Source: Elmis aenea (Eukaryota > Arthropoda > Insecta > Coleoptera > Elmidae). From it: a stretch of 64,000 bases of DNA. Below, piece after piece: positions 54,950-64,000 of the stretch (position 1 is the first letter of the stretch; each line of letters starts with the position of its first letter). The position numbers and the translations under genes are program-made. The notes under the pieces are model-generated. The model saw only the letters and a program-made list of their open reading frames with translations, did not search any database and was not told where the DNA came from. The stretch covers positions 52,786,108-52,850,107 of the forward strand of contig OX393577.1 in NCBI GenBank assembly GCA_947652605.1, read 5' to 3'.

Positions 54950-55203
54950 TCCATATAATTTTTTTGCGCCTCCCTTTTAATCCGCAGTGGCGACTTAAGC
55001 AATTGTTTTAAAACCGGTCTCCTGTTTCACACTGTGATTAAGATTAAATAGAAAAATAAAGTTCTCAAATTGTTTGCAAATCTGTCCTCTTTCACACTGG
55101 TGACTTGCTGTATGTATAAATAGTTTTCCCTTTCAATTCTTTGAGTACCCTTTAGATATTTGGCATCCCCTTAAGAGAGTGCGCCCCATAGGTTGAGAAC
55201 CAA
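54950..55203. mobile_element. hAT fragment related to H0, with empty insertion site
   Basis: 55009-55203 matches 1-110 joined to 1701-1740: GTCTCCTGTTTCACACT, CTTTCACACTGGTGACTTG, ATAAATAGTTTTCCCTTT and CATAGGTTGAGAACCA at the end. At 55123-55130 the octamer GTTTTCCC occurs once, the pre-insertion form of the site duplicated around the element at 111-1700. Confidence 0.7.
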
Positions 55204-55344
55204 TCAATTATACCAAAAAGTGTAAGAAAAACAGCGATTTTTTTGGAAGATAAAAGCGATATGCATTCTTACTGACCCAGTTTATTTGAATAAATATGTA
55301 ATTAAAAACAAGTGCATCAAAGAGGATGAGTAAAGCAGTGTACT

Positions 55345-56075
55345 GAAAGAAGTTGCTGCAATTTTTATGGGGCGACGGTGGTTTTTTAAGTGGACCGAAG
55401 AGATTATTGTCCGATGGTGCTAAATCTAGACTGTATGAGGGATGGGGTAGGACAATCCCACTTGAGTTTCTGCAGCGTTTTCATTGTCAAAGCGACAGTG
55501 TGAAGGCAAGCATTTTCCTGAAAGAAACAAACTGATCCTGGGCAACTCTTCTCTTAAAACAAATCGCTAGCTTCACTTTCTCTTTTAAAATTATTGAATA
55601 GTACTCAGCAGTGAAAGTTCTTTATTCTGTGAGAAAATCAAGGCCAAGAATTCCTTTTGAATTCCAAAAGCAAGTGGCCGTAATTTTTCCAGGTGAAAAT
55701 GTCGCTCTGGCTGTGGTGATGTCGGTGAACTTAAATGTCGTCATTACATGCTTGCTCGTTTTGACTCTGGAGTGAAGTAGTGCACCCATGATTCATCACA
55801 GGTTACTAAAGAGTCTAAAAACTTGTCTCCATCCTTTTCATAACGCTGCAGAAGTTGTGTGATGAAACCAATCTTCTATCTTTGGGTTCAGGTATCAAAA
55901 GACAGGGCCGACGAGCATGTGGTTCATGTTCAACTCTTACCCGGCCTTCTTTAAAGACTTGCACCAATCATACACTCCAGATTGAAAGAGACACTCATCT
56001 TCAAACTGATTTTTAAGTCTCAAATAAATCTGTGACGGAATGACACCTTCGTTAGTCAAAAATCTAATGATAATT
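55345..56075 (-). pseudogene. mariner transposase relic
   Basis: The minus strand reads GVIPSQIYLRLKNQFEDECL, QSGVYDWCKSL, LLQRYEKDGDKFLDSL, VTCDESWVHYFTPESKRAS (first catalytic aspartate, 55786-55806), RHLSSP, then FFQENACLHTVALTMKTLQK and a GRP/PYSPDL-like remnant. This follows mariner (DD34D) order: HTH block GVxPSEIxxRL...SxVxxWCKxF, then VTxDExWVHxYxPExKxxS, then LxxDNARPHTAxLTxxxLQxLxW. Multiple stops and frameshifts. More complete than the mariner relic at 12940-13375 but from a different family. Confidence 0.8.
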
Positions 56076-56439
56076 CGCTACGCAACACTGTTATGAACCT
56101 CCTGTTGATCACAACTAACAGGGATGATGCAAAGAGAAACTAGCACTACTATTGAGAATTTTAAACATGTCAGTGTTTGCTCAGTGTGCCATGATTACGT
56201 TGAACTCTTTACAAGAACAGAGCATGTTTATATTTCAACGTCCCTCGCACATATAAGCAACTTTTCATATACTAAAACTTCTTAATCGGTTCCTCTTGTA
56301 CCTTTCGATGTCGAGGTACTAAAACTTATCAAGCTTAAATAAAAAATTTGACGCATGCTTTTCCTTCGCTTTTAAAGAATGTTAAAATAAGCTACCAGCA
56401 GTAATGCACGTAGAACAAGTGCTACAGCTTCGATTCTTG
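56076..56439. other. No recognisable feature
   Basis: May hold the upstream end of the mariner copy; no TIR recognised. Confidence 0.35.
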
Positions 56440-56530
56440 TTAAAAATCCGAGCTGCTATTGAGTCATGCATTTGCTCGGTTAGTGTGAGTTGACACTCAC
56501 CTCATGTTCGAGTCCCGTTAATCTGGTGTG
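56440..56530 (+). mobile_element. Possible tRNA-like SINE head
   Basis: TTGCTCGGTTAGTGTGAG could be a D-arm/A-box region, and ATGTTCGAGTCCCG at about 56508-56521 is a good B box. No complete cloverleaf can be drawn, so a SINE or tRNA relic is more likely than a gene. Confidence 0.35.
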
Positions 56531-57309
56531 CCATTTGCATCATCGATTATTTAACAAGTAATGTACTACACTATATTCACCACCCGTTCAAAGGGTTAGC
56601 TCATCTTGAATAAATCGATGGTAGCTCTTTGACTTATGTGTTGCGTACGATGTACTTAAGAAACCTATTATCGTTCATACCTAGGTGATAATAAATGCAC
56701 CACTACTTACTACAAACACGATGATAACTTTATAAGCGTATAAGAAAGAAAATGGCACATGATCAAATTTCGAGCTAAAAGCTTTCGAGGCTAAAATTAA
56801 GAATGTATAAAAATGAAATGGGGACGGATTTTTTATATCAATACCTTATGTGGTATAAAGTGTGTAACTTTATTACATTAATAAAAAATTTAAGGCGCAG
56901 TAAATTCGATACGAACCACTGACAAACAAAAATATCCTGAAATATAAAAAAAGGAAGCGCATTTGATTTTGTCGATAAAAAAGACGATAGTATCGCAATC
57001 TATAATGATTCGTGCTGGAATTTTACTATTAATTTTCTTGCAATAAAATTTCTTTGGTATTTCCTGAATAATTTTGAATTAAAAGGACCATGGTTTTTTC
57101 TTATGAGATTTAAAATCGACTTCATAGCTCTTAAGATAAGCGTCAAATTTGGGACACCCTACATTGTTTAAGAAAACTAAGTTCAATGAGCATGAAATGA
57201 GGAAGTTGATTTTGAAAAGTGTGCTTAAATTTGAATTTGGTTTATTAAATTTGTCAGATGGTAGTTGACTGATGCATATATCGGAGCGGAATGAACTAGA
57301 ATCTTAGTC
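56531..57309. other. No firm feature; CAGGGTG-type right end near 57165
   Basis: CATAGCTCTTAAGATAAGCG leads to AAATTTGGGACACCCTACA, a decayed terminus as at 54456. Nothing else is recognised. Confidence 0.4.
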
Positions 57310-57888
57310 TCGTTAAGGGAGCTGCAGGGCTGCAGCACCTCCAGATTTAAATGAAATTATTGGCGTCCCTTAAACTTATTCACACTTTTACTAAAAACGA
57401 ATACTTTTTCATTTCTAGTGCAGTTGCGCTCGATAGTTTACTTTTGTACCAAATTTTATAAAATTATTACGCGAGCTGCATTTCTTGCAGTGGTTGGTTG
57501 ACATGTATTCCGCTCGAGTGGTAGACTGCTATAGGGGGATTGACTACCTCTTCAGCCGTTAGATGTACAAGGATAGAGAGTAAGGATGTGCATGGTCAAG
57601 GATGGGCAAGGATAGGTGGAAGAACGCCACAGCATTTGCCTTAAACTGTGGAGGAAAGTACCTGAAACCTCTACAATGACAGTCTGCCCTGGGATTCGAA
57701 CCCATGACCTCCCGATTACTCGCTAGGTTGTTAATATAACCAGCCACCGAGCTCGGTTCCATTTCTTGCAGCCTTATATACGTAACGACAAGTGGATTTG
57801 AAGTGGGGATGATGCATGATATCCATGCTATTGGGGCTGCAATCATTGCAACTCAAGCTAACAGCTACGAGCTTACGAGCTAATAATA
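57310..57888 (+). repeat. Dispersed repeat family S, copy 2 (interrupted by SINE)
   Basis: 57310-57490 and 57772-57888 align with 37968-38270 of copy 1. The SINE lies between. Confidence 0.7.
57491..57759 (-). mobile_element. tRNA-derived SINE, copy 2, with 12-bp target duplication
   Basis: On the minus strand it begins GAACCGAGCTCGGTGGCTGG and has a B box GGTTCGAATCC inside CATGGGTTCGAATCCCAGG. It continues GTCATTGTAGAGGTTTCAGG to CCACTCGAGCGGA as in copy 1. An identical 12-bp repeat CATTTCTTGCAG flanks it (57479-57490, 57760-57771), proving a retrotransposition event. Confidence 0.88.
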
Positions 57889-57890
57889 TA

Positions 57891-58951
57891 CAAGGTGTCC
57901 TTCCACCTAGTCCTAGTGTGTCATATCTCCGTTATTGTTGTAAATATCGAAAACATTTATGAAGATTATTTTTAGATATTTTTATGTTTAATTTGATTAT
58001 ACTAAAAAAAAATTTACTCTCGCCGTTAAAAAGTTATGACACAAACTTACCTTTTTTTAAAAGGGAGCAATAGTTGGCTATAACCTATTTGAATTCCTTA
58101 TTTTTTTCTCATTGAAATTTATATGGGTTGATGTATTTATTTTCAATAATACGCAAGTTACGAAGATTGTTTAGTTTTTTTTTTTTTTTGATAATCAGAG
58201 TAGGCTGTGAAAAAAAACAAAGTGTAAAACCTTTTAAAACTCATGTGGTACAAGTTACCAAGGTTTTTAAATTTGTTGTTGAGATGAACATTGTAAATAT
58301 TTGAACATAAGATTACAACAACATAGTCGGAATCAGCAATAATGTAGTACAGTGCTGTTTGTTTATCTTATGTTCAAATATTTACAATGTTCATCTCAAC
58401 AACAAATTTAAAAATCTTGGTAACTTGTACCACATGAGTTTTAAACATTTTTACACCTTGTTTTTGTTTTAGTTTTCACAGCCTACTATGATTTTCTTTA
58501 AAAAAAAACTAAAAAACCTTCGTAACTTGCGTATTATTGAAAATAAATACATAAACCCTTATATATTTGGAGTGAGAAAAAAATAAGGAATTTAAATAGA
58601 TCATTGCCAACTATCGCTCCCATTTAAAAAAAGGTAAATTTGTGTCATAACTTTTTAACGGCGAGCGTAATTTTTTTTTTTAGTATAATCAAATTAAACA
58701 TAAAAATATCTAAAAATAATCTCCATAAATATTTTCGATATTTACAACAATAACGGAGATATGACATATTATTAATATGACAAAAAAACACTTCTTATAC
58801 AATAACTCGAAAACAAGAAATTATAGAATATTTTTGAAAACGGTTCTGAGTTTGTCTCTAAAAACTGCACATTTTTGGTAAGTTAACCGTTTCTCTATCT
58901 TAAATATTAACTGAAATACCCATGCAATCCCATCGAATTTGGACCACCCTG
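57891..58951. mobile_element. Family B element with large internal palindrome (B3)
   Basis: TA-CAAGGTGTCC at the left and TTTGGACCACCCTG-TA at the right bound the element. From about 57924 to 58310 and from 58370 to 58780 the sequence is inverted (TCATATCTCCGTTATTGTTG against CAACAATAACGGAGATATGA; ATGAACATTGTAAATATTTG against its inverse). The right terminal 170 bp has no left counterpart, so the left arm was shortened. It is inserted at the end of repeat S copy 2. Confidence 0.8.
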
Positions 58952-59154
58952 TACATCAGCTTTTTTAAACCTTGTCAATGGTTTTTTGAGTTGTTTGCAT
59001 TTATTTGAAAAATATTTACGCATTAGTTAGCAAAAGTCTGATATCGGTCTCTTGCAATATTTTTTTGAGAAAAGAACTCCTGGGTAATCAGATTTTTTTT
59101 TATCGCTTTTCATTTTGACACTACAGCCACAGACGAAAAATGCAATGTCATCAT

Positions 59155-59678
59155 TTTTGACAATATACTATACTTTTAGTTGTTTAATAATTGCAAACAT
59201 CACGTGTTTACGAAATCATAGCAAACTTTGATAAGGACATATTTACAAAATCAGCCATACCTTCGTTAGTTTTTGTAACAAATGTATAAAACTACAAATT
59301 TTTGAAAAGCTAAAAAATTGTCTTTCATATAAAGTCATGGCCAACTAGGGTTTCTATTAAAAAAATGAAAGTTTACTTCATATCTCGAAAGTATAGGTCA
59401 CTAAAAAAAAGATTTGTTTTTAAATTAAGCATAAAAATTTGTATAAAAAACCTTTATAAAACTTTGTTTAATTTTAGAAAATGAAGAAGTTGTAGCAAAA
59501 TTTAAAAAATGATGAAATTTTATTTTTCGTCTGGAGTGTCAAAATGGAAGGCGATAGAAAAAATCTGTTTACATAGGCGTTATTTTCTCAATAAAATAGC
59601 CCAAGACACCGGTATCAGATTTTCGCTAACTATTGCGGTAACCCAGAACCGTAAAACATTCAAATTTGGTCAACCCTG
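59155..59678 (+). repeat. Degenerate TIR-type repeat ending in CAACCCTG
   Basis: The right end reads CAAATTTGGTCAACCCTG-TA at about 59678, in the style of the CAGGGTG group. The interior (TCTCGAAAGTATAGGTCACT, TAAAGTCATGGCCAACTAGG) resembles other such repeats. The left end is not identified. The 128-codon open frame here is treated as chance. Confidence 0.45.
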
Positions 59679-59679
59679 T

Positions 59680-60879
59680 ATATTGTTTTCCACATTTCCG
59701 TCTTTAATCCGGACAACCCTTCTTTCTGAATATAAAAATAAAAGCGGGCTTCGGTCTCAAGCTGGACATTTAATTGTTCTGCTTTTGCAATTGGCACAGA
59801 AGAATAACACAAAATATAAAAAATGTTTTGCAGAAAAAAAAGTCGCAAGTTCTAAACACAGTGCAACAAAGCTTCTTTACAACAAGCATGATTGACAAAA
59901 ATACTGGTTTCGAGTTTTGTTAAACTTTTGTAGGAGTCATTACTCTTTTTTAAACTTATTTTTCTTATTCAACTTTTTTATTTGTAATTCTATATCATCA
60001 AGTTTTAAGTGATAAGGATGACACACATATATTTTTACATCTAATTTTTTTGTTTCATATTCATTTTAAACTATAATGTAGTCAATGCAGAAGCTGTAAA
60101 GCGCTAATATTTGTACTCGTAGATATAATATTGTGTTGACATCAATGCAATGAACGTATATTTCCAGGTAAGCAGAATGGCACGACCGGCATGCATGTAA
60201 AACGCCCGTTACTTATCACCCCGATAATTTTATAAACTAAATGAACATTTTCTCCAAAGCAGAAGCTTTTAAAGCTTTGTCATAAATTGCACCTCCTTAT
60301 CACTTTAAGCGGCCACTCCCATAATTTTGTCCTTTTTTATAACGAAACTGTCAACCTAAGTGTTTAGGAAATAAACTTTGGAACGTTTTAAAACAAGTTG
60401 GCGGCCTTAAATTGAGAAATAAATCTTTTAAATTAAATAATTTAAATTGCAAATTTACCGTAGTCATCTTTGTAATTAAACTTACAAAACCAGAGGAGGT
60501 TAATGATTGAATAGCGGCCGGTCGTGACACAAAACGACAAATAAAAGCTTTTATAAATTTAATCTCGCATAAATCTACGCTAAATTATCATAAAACATTT
60601 CTTAAGTTTAAGACGACAAGTGGATTTTTAAAAGCACACTGTCAAGAGACATTAAAGGTGTTATTGCTATAAAGACTTCACGTAAATTATATTTGCCAAT
60701 AAAATGTTTTCACACAACGTTTTTACGTTAAATTGTATTCATTACATCTTACATCAAATAATTATAGAATTGAAAAATGCTTCAAACATTCGTTGTTTAG
60801 GCTCCTGCTCCTACCATCACCGTCAGCTCAATTTCAATAAATTTTCTTTGCAAGTTATACATAAATATGTAATTAGGGT
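59680..60879. other. No recognisable feature
   Basis: AT-rich; no coding motif or paired termini recognised. Confidence 0.45.
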
Positions 60880-61270
60880 GGCTTCCCAACGTTTCATTTC
60901 CTGACGGCCAACTTTCCAACGCCAACATCCCGATGGTCAACTTACCGACAGACTAACTTCCCAACAGTCCAATTTAATAATTATATATTATAAATAATTA
61001 GCAAACAGTTATATTTTGCGAACTATCTAATTTCTTGTTGTCCTGTATGTCAGGTCAGGTTAGGCCAAGTTATGTAACTCTCATATGCTCTTGTAACTCC
61101 AAAAATAATAATAAAATTCAGTTTTACATTTTTATTTATGTATATAGTATGCAGCTCTCATATGTAATTATAATAAACAAAATGAATAGAATTCATGTTA
61201 AAAATTTCTTTGGTCCAAAAACTACTTTTATTCTTTCGAAAAATTGGTTTTGGGAAAGTTGGCCGTCGGG
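60880..61270. repeat. Candidate MITE with CAACTT-rich subterminal tandem repeats
   Basis: GACGGCCAACTTTCC at 60903-60917 is exactly inverted at 61253-61267. Between 60880 and 60975 a degenerate 14-18-bp unit (CCCAACG-ttt, CTGACGGCCAACTTTCC, CCGATGGTCAACTTACC, CCGACAGACTAACTTCC) repeats five or six times. No target duplication identified. Confidence 0.55.
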
Positions 61271-61827
61271 AATAAGACCCACAACTAATAATGCATAAAC
61301 TTTCCACATGGAATGTTTATTCCCTATATAAGGAACGCACTTTGCAGTCTAACACACTTTAACTTTAAATTAAGGCTAAACTAAATATTTTAAAATGCTA
61401 AGAGAAAAGTAAACAAGATAATTGTCAGAAATGTTAAACTAGTAATATTGCTATGAAAGCAGTGGTCTAGCATTTCGAGAAAAGGTCCATGATTAAAGAT
61501 ATGTGATTTTCAATTAAACTTAATTATATTAATCAAAAAACATACCTTCAAATTGTTTCGTTTTCTTTGAACTGTAGAAGATGGATTTCAATATATCAAA
61601 TATGACTTCAACATCATAAGAATGTTTAACATCAATGTAATAATTATTTTCGGTCTTGTAATTTATCTTTACGAAATTTAAAATAAAAAAGTCCAGCAAT
61701 AAGCGCCTTTAATAAATGGATTAATCTGCAAAACCGATTAACTATATAGTTACTTATCATCAATAACTAAATAATACTGAACAAAACTAAATATTTAAAA
61801 AAAAATATCGAAAACAAACGTCTTAGG
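61271..61827. other. No recognisable feature
   Basis: AT-rich; nothing recognised. Confidence 0.45.
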
Positions 61828-62135
61828 CCGAGCGCTGACATGCAATTATTAGTTGCGCAACAGTTTGGTTGCGGGAGTCACTATACCATTGATTGGTTTA
61901 TACCTGTATGACAACGCGCTCACATGCAACGGATGTACAACTGTAAATTTGGGCAACTAAACAGTTTGTGTCTTGACACAAACTGAACGGTTGCGCGACT
62001 TTGAACAACTTTAAATTTTATCCTCCTCATTATCTCAAGAACACACACCGTAGCTAACTCATGGAAGTGAATGTTAAAAGCAAACAATTTAGTTGCTTGT
62101 GTGCTTGAATCTATGAAACTCCTGATTTAGTTTTG
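61828..62135 (+). repeat. MITE-like family G, copy 2 (right end truncated)
   Basis: GCTGACATGCAATTATTAGT, TTTGGTTGCGGGAGTCACTA, GTGTCTTGACACAAACTGAA, then AGCAAACAATTTAGTTGCTT. Inverse of 43078-43436. It stops after GAATCTATGAAACTCCTGAT, short of the other terminus. Confidence 0.7.
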
Positions 62136-62149
62136 GGTATGTTCACTAC

Positions 62150-62365
62150 CAGAGGCTGATATTTGGTGTAAATTTGTGTATCTGTAGTGTATCTGTAGTG
62201 TATCTGTAGTGAGTGCGTATGTGTAAGTGAAGTTGGAGTGCAGCCTCACACCCCTGATTAGGCTTAAGTGTTGGTAACTTGTAACAGTGTAAGTGTTGTG
62301 TAAGTTGTTCGTTAGTTTACTACCTGGAGTGCAGCCTCACACTCCTAATTAAGCTTTAGGAGTAG
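62150..62365 (+). repeat. Local tandem and direct repeats
   Basis: TATCTGTAGTG (11 bp) occurs three times in a row at 62180-62212. Then GGAGTGCAGCCTCACAC with CCTRATTARGCTT occurs twice (about 62236-62270 and 62326-62361). No open frame or TIR is associated. Confidence 0.7.
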
Positions 62366-63973
62366 TAACCGAAGAAAGGTAGAAAATGGTAGTTAAATTA
62401 CGATTTTAACTGTACTGATTTATTAAAATTAAAAATACATAAAAATATTCCTAACGGAAATCAAGATTGGTTTGTTACCTTACCTTGCAATTTACTAATT
62501 GTGAATCGACAGTTTACATCGACTTGCACATGTAGCCAATTGCAAAGTAAGGTGTTTTTGGCACGCGTGTTCGCTACAGGAAATGAAATAAATATAAGAT
62601 GTTAAATTAAGTAATATAAGATATTAAAATGTTTAAAATTGAAATATTAAAAAAATAAATAAAAATGTTCAGGTATTCTGAACAGCGTATGTGCGCCATT
62701 CGTGAATAAAATTGTTGCAGAATTGATTAATTGCATCAGATGTTTTTCTCCAATCGAAATAAATAAGTCCGTGAACAAGAAAGGAACCGGAATTCGAAAG
62801 TGTTGTCCTGTCATAACAATATCATCATCCATTTAGTTTTGAAACTGACAGTTCCAGTTCCAACACACACAAAATTATGGAGATGGTTAAAACAACAATT
62901 TACTTTTTGCACATACACATGGGAATGAAATTGAAATGTTTCAAACAAGACTTTCGTTTTACACGCGCTCCGAAAATTCCTAATTAACTTATTTCATATG
63001 TATACGGCTCATATAAACTTTTATATGAATATGTGATGCATCATTTTTATGTCGAAATGCTTTTATTTATTTAACGGGACACGTTTGATCGAAACGCTAT
63101 ATTTCTCTTTACGGTTTTATCCTCCACTCAGATGTTTTTATCAAATTACGCGACACGATGTTGGTATCACTGTCGACCAAAATACAAGATAGATTAATGT
63201 ATAGTTAAGTAAAAGTTATGGCCAGAAAGACCAACCCGACAGCAGTAAATTTTCCAGGAGTGCTTCCGTCCATCACTCAGATGTTAGAGAACTTGTAGCG
63301 CTGAAAGCAACGTTTTTTATGTACAGTTCCATTAACTTTCATTTTTAAATGCGAGTTTTTTCCCACCAGTTGCTCTAATTACTTGGCTTAAGCGATAAGC
63401 TCCCAAGAATCTCTGATATAACAAATAAGGTACAATTATTTATTCACCGATTTTTTTTGCTGATATAAGTAGCCTGTGATTGGAATAAAACAAATATACA
63501 TAAAAACATTTGATAATTTTTTGATATAAACACCTGAAAGTTTTGGGTAAAATCTAATTTAAAACGTGATCATGTATAAGTTGGAGTAGCGGGTAATGAT
63601 AAAATAGTTAATGAACAAATCATAACAGTTTATAGGTTTTTTTGTTTAAAATATTTTACTACCAGTCAATTAATCTAATCCGACTATTAGTGATTGGTCT
63701 AAACTGATTTTAATAATCAAGAAATTCTGAGTAACCATTAAATAATTGAAAGTCCAAAAATATGCAAAAATGCCAAATTTGAAAATGTAGGCTTTGAAGA
63801 CATGTAAATGAGCCAAAAATTGCGTTACCATTTAAAATTAAAATAAGTTTTTGCTGTTATATTATATTTCGCAAATTTTTGTTTAGATCCTTAACCTTGG
63901 GAGATACATAATAGAAAACTTCACGACAAAACAACGTGTGAAATTTATTAAATATTACTTTTAACATCAGCGC
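62366..63973. other. No recognisable feature
   Basis: AT-rich; no coding motif, TIR pair or RNA recognised. Confidence 0.45.
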
Positions 63974-64000
63974 CAGTGGCGTACGCAAGGGGGATTAGGG
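63974..64000. mobile_element. Left terminus of a hAT element, cut by the window edge
   Basis: CAGTGGCGTACGCAAGGGGG at 63974 is the same terminus type as the element at 111-1700 (CAGTAGCGTAGCAAGGGGGG). The rest lies beyond the window. Confidence 0.6.

Noticed and set aside
55353..55535. 60-codon plus-strand frame
   Set aside because: It is antisense to the mariner transposase relic at 55345-56075.
59509..59895. 128-codon plus-strand frame
   Set aside because: It runs through the end of a CAGGGTG-type repeat (GGTCAACCCTGTATA) and reads like no known protein.
1..64000. CRISPR array or prokaryotic operon
   Set aside because: No regularly spaced short direct repeats with unique spacers; sequence character is that of an animal nuclear genome.

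Overview
The window is AT-rich, gene-poor, repeat-dense animal nuclear DNA. The mixture points to an arthropod, most likely an insect: hAT, mariner, pogo and PIF/Harbinger-type DNA elements, transposase relics of the kind annotated in insects as DUF4817/DDE, a Penelope-like element with GIY-YIG endonuclease, RTE-like and Jockey-like non-LTR retrotransposons, and a tRNA-derived SINE. I cannot name the order or species. I see no rRNA, canonical tRNA gene, CRISPR array or operon structure.

Only one convincing host gene is present: a single-exon leucine-rich-repeat membrane protein on the minus strand (28091-29899). The other coding sequence is decayed transposon coding: hAT C-terminus (458-691), pogo-like helix-turn-helix (7189-7419), mariner (12940-13375 and 55345-56075), hAT BED finger (18419-18622), DUF4817-type transposase (3409-3483, 26954-27273, 50864-51460), RTE-like LINE (20314-21048, 34770-35150, 35690-36215, 38278-38371, 48640-48960), Jockey-like RT (35183-35680) and Penelope-like (51508-52740).

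Layout. 1-1745: three hAT elements nested in one another. 2918-3065: a perfect 64-bp palindrome. 6006-7988: a pogo-like element holding a hairpin element. 9286-14035: several TIR elements, including a mariner with a PIF/Harbinger MITE inside. 16674-18887: two hAT elements with intact 8-bp target duplications. 20026-23830: repeat family E, invaded by a LINE and by hairpin family R. 26328-27925: a long inverted repeat carrying a transposase piece. 28091-29899: the LRR gene. 30029-33186: inverted-repeat elements, a Penelope-like inverted pair, a hAT MITE and a second Harbinger MITE. 33928-38895: repeats, LINE fragments and a SINE. 41865-48581: hairpin and TIR repeats. 48586-52740: a LINE fragment, a piggyBac-like end, an R copy, a DUF4817 relic and the Penelope-like element. 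53701-64000: more TIR elements, a mariner relic, a second SINE and the start of another hAT element.

Two patterns stand out. First, four sequence-unrelated hairpin families (at 6054, 34554, 41865, and the dispersed family R) share one apex design: a YGA/GAR mismatch pair around a short stem closed by C-NNA-G, three of the four being GNA triloops. This is the signature of very stable single-stranded DNA mini-hairpins. Second, many otherwise unrelated elements share the terminus CAGGGTG and a TA target duplication, and at least one encloses a DUF4817-type transposase relic.
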